A stretch of 21,516 bases of DNA, from NCBI GenBank assembly GCA_024695315.1, contig JAILIJ010000008.1, forward strand, positions 1 to 21,516, read 5' to 3'. This stretch comes from Bacteroidaceae bacterium. GTDB lineage: Bacteria; Bacteroidota; Bacteroidia; Bacteroidales; Bacteroidaceae. The notes below the pieces were generated by a model that did not search any database, was not told where the DNA came from, and saw only the letters and a list, made by a program, of their open reading frames with translations. A program made the translations under genes and the position numbers. Below, piece by piece: positions 7,477 through 15,370 of the stretch. The number at the start of each line of letters is the position of its first letter. Positions within the stretch are counted from its first letter, which is position 1.

Positions 7477-8292
7477 CTACTTTTTCTTCACAATAGAAGT
7501 TTGTGGGTTCTTAACATTTTCACTTTTAGTAAGGAAGGCCTTTGCTGTACCGAATTTGAGATAAAAATCAATACGTATAGGTAGATGATTATCATCATCG
7601 GTAATATAGAATGTGAGAAGACGCCTTTCCTTTTTCTCATCCTCATCGTCGATAAGTGTAAAAATGAGACATTTATATGTCACACCATCGTTGGCTTTCC
7701 ACTTTTTACGGCCATTAAACTCAAGGATCTCTTCCTGTACTTCATCTCCGGATGCGAGGTTGAAAGTGAAACGCTGACCGGATTTCTTACAGTAAACATT
7801 AGGATCAAAAGAACGGGCAAGGGATAGCATACTTGCCATATCATAGACACAATCAGAGCGCACAGAGGAATAATTATAAACTTTGCCTTTATGGTTCTTA
7901 TACCTCTGCTTCAGCATCGTCTTGCCATCCTTATATGAATACCAGACCTGATCTACGGTATAGCGCTTGCCTTCATCTGCTCCCTTACGGAAATATAGGG
8001 GAACAAGATCTTCGGTCAGATAGGCCATAATAGTGTCTTTCATAGGGAAAAAGGCACTACAACGCTTATTGCTCAAGGATATCAGGTCCGTACGCAAACA
8101 TTTTTCTCCATTATAAGTGGCTGACTTGGTGCTATAGTACGCTGTACCGGCCTTTATCCAAATGAAATTCCAATTGAAATATAGGTCGTACGATAGTTTT
8201 TCTCCCGCCACGAAGGCTTTATTTTCAGCTGGACATTGTGCTCTAAGTAAGATGGCGCAAGTGAACAGCAATATTGTCAGTATTTGCTTCAT
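7477..8292 (-). CDS. DUF3108 domain protein, exported
   Basis: A 271-residue protein with a signal peptide (residues 1-18, MKQILTILLFTCAILLRA, cleavage near AQ) and then a DUF3108-type periplasmic domain opening with 'GEKLSYDLYFNWNFIWIKAG'. This is the characteristic start of the family (F..GE.L.Y.i.w..i..G.a). Later markers are 'YNGEKCLRTDLIS', 'RYTVDQVWYSYKDGK' and, near the end, 'FYITDDDNHLPIRIDFYLKFG', a beta-rich pattern. Members are periplasmic or outer-membrane-associated with no proven reaction. It follows the Ig-like lipoprotein by 110 bases on the same strand, so cotranscription is possible; a separate weak promoter cannot be excluded. The function is unknown; an envelope role is inference from location and neighbours. 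Confidence 0.82.
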   Translation of the reverse strand: MKQILTILLFTCAILLRAQCPAENKAFVAGEKLSYDLYFNWNFIWIKAGTAYYSTKSATYNGEKCLRTDLISLSNKRCSAFFPMKDTIMAYLTEDLVPLYFRKGADEGKRYTVDQVWYSYKDGKTMLKQRYKNHKGKVYNYSSVRSDCVYDMASMLSLARSFDPNVYCKKSGQRFTFNLASGDEVQEEILEFNGRKKWKANDGVTYKCLIFTLIDDEDEKKERRLLTFYITDDDNHLPIRIDFYLKFGTAKAFLTKSENVKNPQTSIVKKK

Positions 8293-8361
8293 AAAAGGTA
8301 TGGTTTTGCAGTTGGGCGGTTATGTTTTTACGGTTATGCGATTGGGCGGCAAAATCTCTGA

Positions 8362-8386
8362 CAAATTCTTAATTTTTAATTCAAAG
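8362..8386. repeat. Fragment resembling the tail of the dispersed repeat, copy D
   Basis: CAAATTCTTAATTTTTAATT followed by CAAAG resembles the CAAATCTTAATTCTTAA...TTAATTCAAA tail of copies A, B and C. Only the tail is present; no heptads and no ACGAAAATTTAGAA block are nearby. The sequence is simple and AT-rich, so the match may be partly chance. Confidence 0.35.
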
Positions 8387-8402
8387 ACTTTTAGTTTTCC
8401 CA

Positions 8403-10442
8403 TCACTTACCATTTCTCTGCCTTTTGGCTCTTTCAGCCAGTTTCTCTGCATTTCGGCTCTTGATAGTCTTTTCCTTATCAGGCTTCTGTTTAGTAATCT
8501 TAGAAGGCTTTTGCTTCGTGATATCCTTTGCAGATGGGTTCCAGTTTTCGTCAATAGACCATGCCGCTTTCAAAGGCAGTTCCTTAGGCATATAAAACAT
8601 CTTCTCTGCTTGGGTGCCAGTAGCATAATTACCAGTATCCCACTTGCCATTTCCATTGGTATCGTAGAAAGCTCGTACATAGTATGTTCCTGGATTGATG
8701 AAGTAGAAATAAGCCATTCCATTTTCAAGTTTCGCGGTCTTTATGACTTTATCCGAAGCATCCAAAAGCTGAACAATAGCCGAAGGATCAGCACTCTTCA
8801 TATTAAGGTTCAAGGTGCTATAAGAATCAAGACTCTTAACCTTTATACTACGCTTGAAAGATGTGGAACGAGTACCATAGATACTCACAAAGGCACCCGT
8901 ATCTGCAGACAATTCATACGTTGAGTCAGGTTGCCATTCCGCAAAGAATCGGTATTTGAGAAGTTCTCCATCACATTTCTTCAACAGGAAACGAGTTGGT
9001 AAAAATACCGTATCTTGCTTCGTTTTGAAGTGTATCTTTGCGTAGTCAATAGAGTCAATAGGCTCTGGGAATGTAATGTCTATATTCTTATCTGGGTCTA
9101 TGCTTGTTGAGACACTAAATTTCATCTCCATACACTCTTCCGGCATTGGGGGAATGTATATTAGTGAATCTTCGTCTTTGACCTTGATACCCTGATCTTT
9201 GAGTTCTCGCTTTTTCTCCCTTATTTCTTCCCTATGCTCTTTCTTATATTCTTTAACCCATTCTTCACGTTTTTGCTCCAGATCTTTCAAAATCTTTGCT
9301 CTTGTAAGTTTAGATAGCAATTTTATAGTATCTGAAGTCGTCAAAGTGAGATTACCCATTGAGTCAGTCATATAATAGTCAAACTGGATATGTAGGGTAT
9401 CCCTATTATAAACGACAGAGTCCTTAATCCAATAGTCAATAGAATCTTTGCCCTCACTTGCATCAATAACAAATGCGTCAGTAGCATCAAAATCTATACC
9501 TCTAATGATAGGTAAACTGTCATGAGGGGCAGTAAAAAATAAGGAAAATTTCTTTGGATCTAGTCGTTCCTGCTTAAGGAACTGACGGTTTTGACCATCT
9601 TCTGTGAATGCCAGAAGGGCTATGTCATCAGGATAGAAATGTGTATATGGGATAAAATTGATAGAGTCGTAATGAATGGAGTCATGCCAGACTGTATCAG
9701 GACGGATATCAAGTTTACAAGATGATGAGAAAGTTTGCGGAGTGAAGGCTATCATCTCCGTTTTTTGAGAAAATTTGTAGTCCTGATCTTGATCTTTAAG
9801 GGCAAAAATTTTATATGTTGCCGCTTTATCAAGTCCTTTGATTACAAAATGGCCACTTCCGTCTGTATGTGAGATCCTCTCAAAAGGTTTTTTATAGAAA
9901 ATAGAATCGTCGAAAACTGAGTCCAAATCTACAGTATACAATCCGACAAGTATATCCTTTATAGGTTCAAGATTAGAGGCATCGAGAACATATCCCGATA
10001 CCTGAAAAGTGTCAATCTTTTCGCCTGTAGAGAACGTAAAGGCATAGTCACCAAATGGATTACCTTCATTATTATCAGAAATGGAATTTCCGAAGTCTAT
10101 GGTATATGTCATATTGGGCTTCAAAGAATCCACCAATTCTACAGTAACCTTACGTCCATAGGCTTCGACTGTTGGCTGTTCTATCTGTGGTGGTGAAACT
10201 ACCACACTTTGAGAGTTCTCAAGTTTGACAATTTCGTCAAATTCGAGAACTATCTTCTTTGGTGTCACATTCATGTCACCATTCCTAGGACTTGTACGAA
10301 GGATTTTGGGTGGTGTTTCATCATATAATCCTCCGTCTGGCGTTCCTAAGCGTGCACAAGAATATAATAGCGTCACACATACTACCAAGGTCAAAGTGAT
10401 TGGTAGAATGAATAACGAAAAAATTTTCTTTCCCTTCATCAT
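8403..10442 (-). CDS. Lipoprotein with SbsA-type Ig-like domain
   Basis: A large envelope protein of about 679 residues. Two adjacent ATG codons (10442, 10439) begin a basic, hydrophobic signal sequence (MKGKKIFSLFILPITLTLVV) ending in LLYSC, a plausible lipobox; a more upstream ATG at 10469 would add ten residues and spoil the signal, so I reject it. After the cysteine, 'GTPDGGLYDETPPKI' leads into an SbsA-like Ig domain (~35-125, 'SPRNGDMNVTPKKIVLEFDE'). A second beta-sandwich (~130-220, 'VSGYVLDASNLEPIKDI' ... 'TDGSGHFVIKGL') looks like a carboxypeptidase-regulatory or transthyretin-like fold. A Lys/Glu-rich probable coiled coil occupies ~375-415, and the C-terminus has 'YFINPGTYYVRAFYDTNGNGKWD', again prealbumin-like, followed by a Lys-rich tail. 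It lies 34 bases after the GH3 gene, so the two are probably cotranscribed. Function unknown; a structural or binding role at the outer membrane is likely. Confidence 0.8.
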   Translation of the reverse strand: MMKGKKIFSLFILPITLTLVVCVTLLYSCARLGTPDGGLYDETPPKILRTSPRNGDMNVTPKKIVLEFDEIVKLENSQSVVVSPPQIEQPTVEAYGRKVTVELVDSLKPNMTYTIDFGNSISDNNEGNPFGDYAFTFSTGEKIDTFQVSGYVLDASNLEPIKDILVGLYTVDLDSVFDDSIFYKKPFERISHTDGSGHFVIKGLDKAATYKIFALKDQDQDYKFSQKTEMIAFTPQTFSSSCKLDIRPDTVWHDSIHYDSINFIPYTHFYPDDIALLAFTEDGQNRQFLKQERLDPKKFSLFFTAPHDSLPIIRGIDFDATDAFVIDASEGKDSIDYWIKDSVVYNRDTLHIQFDYYMTDSMGNLTLTTSDTIKLLSKLTRAKILKDLEQKREEWVKEYKKEHREEIREKKRELKDQGIKVKDEDSLIYIPPMPEECMEMKFSVSTSIDPDKNIDITFPEPIDSIDYAKIHFKTKQDTVFLPTRFLLKKCDGELLKYRFFAEWQPDSTYELSADTGAFVSIYGTRSTSFKRSIKVKSLDSYSTLNLNMKSADPSAIVQLLDASDKVIKTAKLENGMAYFYFINPGTYYVRAFYDTNGNGKWDTGNYATGTQAEKMFYMPKELPLKAAWSIDENWNPSAKDITKQKPSKITKQKPDKEKTIKSRNAEKLAERAKRQRNGK

Positions 10443-10476
10443 AAGCGCTTTGTAAAAAAAGGCGAGCACTTTTACT

Positions 10477-12003
10477 CTATTTATTAAGAGCTATCAATTC
10501 TTCAATATACTGTCTGCTATTAGACAAACGCGGTATCTTATGCTGTCCTCCAAGCTTTCCTTTACCTTTAAGCCAATCATCGAAGAGTCCAGGGCGTGCC
10601 GTAACAATCTCGAGAGGTTGTAAAGTGATATCTTTATAACGCTTAGCTTCATAGTCTGAATTGATGGCCTGAAGCGAACGGTCAAGTATCTGCCCAAATT
10701 CTTCTACACTTGACGGCATCTTGGCGAACTCAATGACCCATTGATGACGACATTTAGCATTTGAATCCATGAAAATTGGTGCTGCAGTATACTCCTTTAC
10801 GAGAGCTCCTGTAGCAATACATGCTTGCTGTATTCCATTTTCAGCATTATCCACAATTAGTTCTTCTCCAAAAGCATTTATGAAATGCTTGGTACGGCCT
10901 GTAATTACGAACTTATATGGATTCTTTTGCGTGAACTTTATTGTATCACCTATGAGATAACGCCATAGTCCGCACGACGTGCTTATAAGCATTGCATAAT
11001 TGACTCCTGATTCGGCTTTCCAAAGTGGAATTATTTTTGCAGGATCAATAGGATATCCCTTATCATCGAGATTATCCATAGGACAAAATTCGTAGAAGAC
11101 ATGATAGTCTATCATAAGGAGCATTGCCGGATCGTTCAAATCACTTTGAACGCCAAAGAATCCTTCACTTGCATTATATGTTTCCATATAGTGCATTCCT
11201 GGGTGCTGAATGATAGCCTTATATTGCTCGCGGTATGGTGTGAAAGCCACTCCACCATGGAAGAATACCTCCAGATTAGGCCATATATTGTCGAGCGTCT
11301 TCTCTCCAGTTATCTCCAAGGCTCTATTGAGTACGCTTAGCATCCAAGAAGGTACTCCACTAATATTTGTAATATTTGCATTTATAGCCGCCCTAGCAAT
11401 CTTATCGCGTTTTTCTTCAAAATCGCTCAACAAAGCAATTTCTTTCTTCGGAATACGTGTAAGATTGACTGCTCTTGGCACATTCTCTATGAGTATTGCA
11501 CTAAGGTCACCAACAAGACTATTAGGGGTATTGAGATTAGGAGAATGGCTTCCACCAAGAATCAAACTCTTTCCTGAAAAGAGTTTACTATTCGGATTTG
11601 CTTGAAAATAAAAATATAAGCAGTCACGCGGGCCTGCATAATGTATTTTCTTGAGCCCATCATAACTTACTGGTATAAATTTACTTTTATCATTTGTCGT
11701 ACCTGAAGATTTAGCATACCAACGCACCTGCCCTGGCCAAAGGATATCTTTCTTTCCTTCGCGCATAGAAAGGATGTAACCTTTTAACTCTTCATAAGTA
11801 TTTACACCTACCTTCTGTACATAATCTTCATAGCTATCCACACTTGAATAAGAATGCTCCTGTCCCCATTGCGTATTCTTTGCTTTATCAATAAGACGTC
11901 GCAAAATCTTACGCTGAATCTTCTCTGCATGAGTAGCATACTTCTCTATACTCTTCTTTCTTCTCTTGAAGTAAATATTATATAAGACCTTAGTTGTATT
12001 CAT
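10477..12003 (-). CDS. GH3 family protein, acyl-adenylate-forming enzyme fold
   Basis: A 508-residue cytoplasmic protein of the bacterial GH3 auxin-responsive-promoter family, related to plant acyl-acid amido synthetases. Visible ANL-superfamily motifs in order: the ATP-binding loop 'KSSGTTNDKSK' (~98-108), 'YNASEGFFG' (276-284), 'YRYLIGDTIKF'-type motif (~348-357), and 'GRTKHFINAFGEEL' (369-382) before the small C-terminal domain. The length is normal for the family and all core motifs are intact, so it should activate a carboxylic acid as an adenylate and pass it to an amine or other acceptor; the substrate is not known. It has its own -7 box 18 bases upstream of the start and heads the GH3 - Ig-lipoprotein - DUF3108 set, which suggests a link to envelope building. 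Confidence 0.9.
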   Translation of the reverse strand: MNTTKVLYNIYFKRRKKSIEKYATHAEKIQRKILRRLIDKAKNTQWGQEHSYSSVDSYEDYVQKVGVNTYEELKGYILSMREGKKDILWPGQVRWYAKSSGTTNDKSKFIPVSYDGLKKIHYAGPRDCLYFYFQANPNSKLFSGKSLILGGSHSPNLNTPNSLVGDLSAILIENVPRAVNLTRIPKKEIALLSDFEEKRDKIARAAINANITNISGVPSWMLSVLNRALEITGEKTLDNIWPNLEVFFHGGVAFTPYREQYKAIIQHPGMHYMETYNASEGFFGVQSDLNDPAMLLMIDYHVFYEFCPMDNLDDKGYPIDPAKIIPLWKAESGVNYAMLISTSCGLWRYLIGDTIKFTQKNPYKFVITGRTKHFINAFGEELIVDNAENGIQQACIATGALVKEYTAAPIFMDSNAKCRHQWVIEFAKMPSSVEEFGQILDRSLQAINSDYEAKRYKDITLQPLEIVTARPGLFDDWLKGKGKLGGQHKIPRLSNSRQYIEELIALNK

Positions 12004-12021
12004 AAAAATTTATTTACAATG

Positions 12022-12029
12022 CAAAATTA
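12022..12029 (-). promoter_or_regulatory. -7 promoter box of the GH3 gene
   Basis: On the minus strand TAATTTTG fits TAnnTTTG, 18 bases before the ATG. No clear TTTG at -33. It implies that transcription of GH3 and the genes after it does not depend only on the upstream acpP-fabF-rnc unit. Confidence 0.5.
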
Positions 12030-12083
12030 CATCTTTTCAACAAATACCTTGTACTGAATATGATAAAAATTGACATTTATACC

Positions 12084-13628
12084 CTATTTCAACACTTCCA
12101 AGACATCAATAGGCTTTTCTACAAGGAGACTTGCTCCATTCTTATATAGGAATTGCTTGTCGCGGAATCCCCATAGAACAGATATGCAAGGTAATTCAGA
12201 ATTGTTTGCCGTCATTACATCGACATCAGAATCGCCGATATAAATGGCATCTTTCTTTTCTACGCCCAATTCCTGCAGAGCCTTTAGCACCATGTCAGGT
12301 TCTGGCTTTCGATTAAATTCTGGACGTTCTCCAATTGCCACATCAATATTTTCCTTAAAATATGTCTCATACAGTTCGTCAACACCTTCTTGTAACTTGT
12401 TACTTACTATAGCTAATTTATATCCTCTTGCCTTCAAAGTTTTGAGCATATCAGATATTCCATCATACAGACAAGTATTATCCTGGCAATGTAAGACATA
12501 ATGAGATTTGAATAAAGCAAGGCATTTTTCCACCTCTTCATCTTCTGTTCCAACAGGAACAGCACGTCTAATAAGTTTCTCCACTCCATTACCAACAAAC
12601 TGGCGTATCTCATCAATTGTACGTTCTGGATGTCCCATTTCTCGAAGTGCAAAATTAGTACTCTCAGCCAAATCCTTGAGAGTATCGAGTAGAGTGCCAT
12701 CAAGATCAAAGATAATAGTCTTTCGACCTTCCAAAGCTTTTATAGTTTTGTCTCTTAATGACTGTATACGTGTAGCCTCAGCCTTTGTCTGCTGTGTCTC
12801 TTTGATACGGTTTGAAAGGTTTTTATCTTTATGTAACAAGCGTAATGCTTCTTTAGCAGCAGCCTGGTCACTTTCTTTTTTTGAATATCCTTCACCCCTT
12901 CCACAGAATACGCCCTCAATTCTTACATCTGAGACAAACATAGGAGTGTTATCCTCACGTTTTTCCTGCTGCGTAAACACGGTTTTATACTGATATCTTT
13001 GACTCCATTCTATCAGGTTACTCTTGAAGTTTTCTTCTTGACGCGCTACCTCATCCACATTGATATAATTACGAAAAATTCTTTCTTCCATAAATTTATA
13101 GCAATATGCATATCCTCTATCTAAATAGATAGCACCAAAGAATGCCTCAAAAGCATTACCATTCATAAAACTATTATGCCCTGTTGTTACAACACCTGTA
13201 TAATGAACCAGTTTGTCAAGACCTATGTCAACAGCAAGTTTATTGAGAGATTTGCGACATACAATCTTACTACGAAGTGTAGTTAAAAATCCCTCTTGTT
13301 TACCAGCATAATGCTTATAGAGGATATCTGCAACTACAGCTCCAAGGATTGCGTCACCAAGAAACTCAAGTCGTTCATTATTGACAAAACGACTAGGATA
13401 GGCACTTTTCGACTTATTTTTCTTACCAGTCTTCTTTACTTGATTATTTTGCCCGTTTTTTTTCTGTTCTTCTTGCTTTTCTCTTTCATAATGCGCTACA
13501 GACTTATGTTGAAGCGCAAGTCGATAAAGCTTAATATTATGAGGTAAAAAACCAAGAATTTCCTTTAATTGTAAATAAGGCTTCTTATCCTTACGGAAAA
13601 GAAGCCTTATAGAATCGAACATATTCAT
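12084..13628 (-). CDS. rnc: Ribonuclease III fused to a HAD-superfamily phosphatase
   Basis: One uninterrupted 514-residue frame holds two complete enzymes. Residues ~15-190 are the RNase III catalytic domain: 'NERLEFLGDAIL' (84-95, E85, E88, D92) and 'GNAFEAFFGAIYLD' (157-170, E161). Residues ~200-266 are a dsRNA-binding domain ending 'KKESDQAAAKEAL'. A charged linker of about 35 residues leads to a HAD domain with motif I 'FDLDGTLLDT' (D308, D310), motif II S409, motif III K441 and motif IV 'GDSDVD' (D466, D470), with a helical cap between motifs I and II as in phosphoglycolate phosphatases. There is no internal Met before FDLDGT, which argues against two separate genes. A Lys/Gln-rich insert (~48-80) precedes the first catalytic motif, and the usual Asp three residues before E161 is Asn158. 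The gene starts 7 bases after fabF, the usual place of rnc in acpP-fabF-rnc clusters. The fused phosphatase is the odd part. Confidence 0.9.
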   Translation of the reverse strand: MNMFDSIRLLFRKDKKPYLQLKEILGFLPHNIKLYRLALQHKSVAHYEREKQEEQKKNGQNNQVKKTGKKNKSKSAYPSRFVNNERLEFLGDAILGAVVADILYKHYAGKQEGFLTTLRSKIVCRKSLNKLAVDIGLDKLVHYTGVVTTGHNSFMNGNAFEAFFGAIYLDRGYAYCYKFMEERIFRNYINVDEVARQEENFKSNLIEWSQRYQYKTVFTQQEKREDNTPMFVSDVRIEGVFCGRGEGYSKKESDQAAAKEALRLLHKDKNLSNRIKETQQTKAEATRIQSLRDKTIKALEGRKTIIFDLDGTLLDTLKDLAESTNFALREMGHPERTIDEIRQFVGNGVEKLIRRAVPVGTEDEEVEKCLALFKSHYVLHCQDNTCLYDGISDMLKTLKARGYKLAIVSNKLQEGVDELYETYFKENIDVAIGERPEFNRKPEPDMVLKALQELGVEKKDAIYIGDSDVDVMTANNSELPCISVLWGFRDKQFLYKNGASLLVEKPIDVLEVLK

Positions 13629-13635
13629 TAGCGAA

Positions 13636-14901
13636 TTACTTGTACTTCTTGAAGATTACACATGCATTGTGACCGCCAAAACCGAAAGTATTGCTAAGAC
13701 CAGCACGTACTTCACGGTTCTGTGCCTTATTGAATGTGAAATTCAAATTATAGTCAATCTCTTCATCCTTATCCTCAGGATCGTGGTTTATAGTTGGAGG
13801 AACTATGTCATTCTTTACAGAAAGTACTGTAAACATAGCCTCAACTGCACCTGCAGCTCCAAGTAGGTGACCTGTCATAGACTTTGTAGAACTGATGTTG
13901 AGCTTGAAAGCAGCATCACCAAATACGTCCTTAATAGCCTTTGCTTCAGAAATGTCACCAACATGAGTTGATGTTCCGTGCACATTGATATAATCGATAT
14001 CTTCTGGCTTTAGTTCTGCATCTTTGAGTGCGCGCTCCATAACAAGTTTAGCACCAAGTCCTTCTGGATGAGAAGCAGTAATGTGGTAAGCATCAGCAGA
14101 CATTCCTGCACCGGCCATCTCAGCATAAATCTTTGCGCCACGTGCTTTAGCATGCTCTAACTCCTCAAGGATAAGCACACCAGCTCCCTCTCCCATAATA
14201 AAACCATCACGGCTGCCGCTAAATGGACGGCTTGCTTTTTCTGGCTCATCATTACGTGTAGATAGTGCCTTCATAGAATTGAAACCACCTACACCAGCAG
14301 GCCAAATAGCTGCTTCAGCACCACCAGCAACGATGGCATCAGCCTTACCAAGACGTATGAGATTGAAAGCATCAGCAAGTGCATTTGATGAAGATGCGCA
14401 AGCAGAAGTTGTTACAAAGTTTGGACCACGGAAACCATTCTCTATAGAGATATAACCAGCAGAAATATCTGCAATCATCTTAGGAATGAAGAATGGATTA
14501 TATTTAGGGCCAAGTGTTGGGCCATTAACAGCATAGTTACCAGCTTCCTCTTCGAAAGTGTGCATACCACCAATACCGACGCCCATAACTACACCAACTT
14601 CATTGCGATCAAGACCTGTATAGTTAAGAAGGCCTGAATCTTCAATAGCCATCTTTGCAGCAGCAACAGCATACTGGCAATAAATGTCCATCTTACGAGA
14701 CTCCTTACGGTCAATGAACGCGCTTGCATCAAAGTTTTTAACCTCACATGCAAACTGAGTCTTAAATGCAGAAGCATCAAAGTGTGTAATAGGAGCAGCA
14801 CCACTCTTACCTGCTATGATATTCTTCCAAGTTTCCTCAGCAGAATTACCAAGAGGAGTTACGGCACCAAGACCTGTTACAACAACTCTTTTTAATTCCA
14901 T
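13636..14901 (-). CDS. fabF: Beta-ketoacyl-ACP synthase II
   Basis: A 421-residue condensing enzyme that extends acyl-ACP with malonyl-ACP in cytoplasmic type II fatty-acid synthesis. The thiolase-fold catalytic triad is present: C168 in 'TTSACASS', H307 in 'NVHGTSTHVGD', and H344 in 'KSMTGHLLGAAG', with K339 before it. The N-terminus 'MELKRVVVTGLGAVTPLG' and the C-terminal 'SNTFGFGGHNACVIF' are typical of FabF. I place the start at the second in-frame ATG (14901), because the upstream ten residues (MVNFLKYKHT) come from the intergenic inverted repeat and lack family similarity. It follows acpP by 137 bases and precedes rnc by 7, so all three are probably one operon; the long gap to acpP holds an inverted repeat that may tune the ratio of carrier to enzyme. 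Confidence 0.97.
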   Translation of the reverse strand: MELKRVVVTGLGAVTPLGNSAEETWKNIIAGKSGAAPITHFDASAFKTQFACEVKNFDASAFIDRKESRKMDIYCQYAVAAAKMAIEDSGLLNYTGLDRNEVGVVMGVGIGGMHTFEEEAGNYAVNGPTLGPKYNPFFIPKMIADISAGYISIENGFRGPNFVTTSACASSSNALADAFNLIRLGKADAIVAGGAEAAIWPAGVGGFNSMKALSTRNDEPEKASRPFSGSRDGFIMGEGAGVLILEELEHAKARGAKIYAEMAGAGMSADAYHITASHPEGLGAKLVMERALKDAELKPEDIDYINVHGTSTHVGDISEAKAIKDVFGDAAFKLNISSTKSMTGHLLGAAGAVEAMFTVLSVKNDIVPPTINHDPEDKDEEIDYNLNFTFNKAQNREVRAGLSNTFGFGGHNACVIFKKYK

Positions 14902-14922
14902 AGTATGTTTGTATTTTAAAAA

Positions 14923-15029
14923 ATTTACCATTTACTATTTTACTACTATTTGACTATACATCTATTATCTCCTTATTAAAATAATAGGGTGTAATAGCGT
15001 AGTCGAGTAGTTAATAGTAAATGGTAAAT
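14923..15029 (-). repeat. 17-base-pair inverted repeat in the acpP-fabF gap
   Basis: ATTTACCATTTACTATT at 14923-14939 is the exact reverse complement of AATAGTAAATGGTAAAT at 15013-15029, with 73 bases between; the similarity continues inwards for a few bases with one indel (AGTAGT). In the acpP-fabF transcript the first arm begins 9 bases after the acpP stop and the second is followed by a run of U, ending 21 bases before the fabF ATG. It could act as an mRNA stem that separates or attenuates fabF expression, or it could be a pair of copies of a short dispersed repeat. Confidence 0.75.
14935..14961 (-). other. Possible leader ORF (MYSQIVVK) upstream of fabF
   Basis: An ATG at 14961 opens an eight-codon frame ending in TAG at 14935-14937. 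It is preceded, 7 bases away, by AAGGAG (14969-14974), a strong Shine-Dalgarno match in a genome where other starts have none. Its last codons overlap the 3' arm of the 17-base inverted repeat, so translation could affect folding. The motif is short enough to be chance. Confidence 0.3.
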
Positions 15030-15038
15030 ATAATCTTA

Positions 15039-15275
15039 TTACTTACCGTTAGCTTCGATGTAAGCGATAGCATCACCTACAGTAGCAATCTTCTCAGCCT
15101 GATCGTCAGGAATGCTGATACCGAAAGCCTTCTCAAATTCCATGATAAGTTCTACTGTGTCGAGTGAGTCAGCACCGAGGTCATTAGTGAATGATGCTTC
15201 TGGCTTAACTTCAGCCTCATCTACATTGAGCTTGTCGACAATAATTGCCTTTACTCTTGATTCAATTTCAGACAT
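15039..15275 (-). CDS. acpP: Acyl carrier protein
   Basis: A 78-residue acidic protein that carries growing acyl chains on a phosphopantetheine arm in fatty-acid synthesis and lipid A assembly. The attachment motif is 'GADSLDTVELIM', with S37 as the modified serine; the surrounding helix and the C-terminal 'DDQAEKIATVGDAIAYIE' are characteristic. Length is standard. It is the first gene of acpP-fabF-rnc and has its own promoter (15338-15345). Its position next to fabF and its full set of ACP markers leave no real alternative. Confidence 0.98.
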   Translation of the reverse strand: MSEIESRVKAIIVDKLNVDEAEVKPEASFTNDLGADSLDTVELIMEFEKAFGISIPDDQAEKIATVGDAIAYIEANGK

Positions 15276-15337
15276 AATCTAATTTTAGTTTAATGTTAAT
15301 TAATATTTTTCTTATTTCAATTTACACATTTTCGCTG

Positions 15338-15370
15338 CAAAGATATGAAAATATCTTTTAAACCAACAAG
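15338..15370 (-). promoter_or_regulatory. Promoter of the acpP-fabF-rnc operon
   Basis: On the minus strand TATCTTTG (15338-15345) matches the -7 consensus and CTTG (15367-15370) stands 21 bases upstream as a -33 element. The leader to the acpP ATG is about 55 bases. It lies 90 bases downstream of the typA stop, so acpP need not depend on typA transcription. Confidence 0.65.

Noticed and set aside
10443..10469. Upstream ATG at 10469 as start of the Ig-like lipoprotein
   Set aside because: It would add MLAFFYKAL before the signal sequence; the ATG pair at 10442/10439 places a clean basic-hydrophobic signal peptide and lipobox directly at the start.
12700..12830. Sequencing frameshift or lost stop as the cause of the rnc-HAD fusion
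   Set aside because: The frame is continuous, the linker reads as a normal charged helix, and the HAD part has no start codon of its own near FDLDGT except a TTG, which this group seldom uses. Kept as a formal possibility under the finding.
14902..14931. A ten-residue N-terminal extension of FabF from an upstream ATG at 14931
   Set aside because: The added residues MVNFLKYKHT come from the arm of the intergenic inverted repeat and do not resemble FabF, whose normal start MELKRVVVTG begins at 14901.
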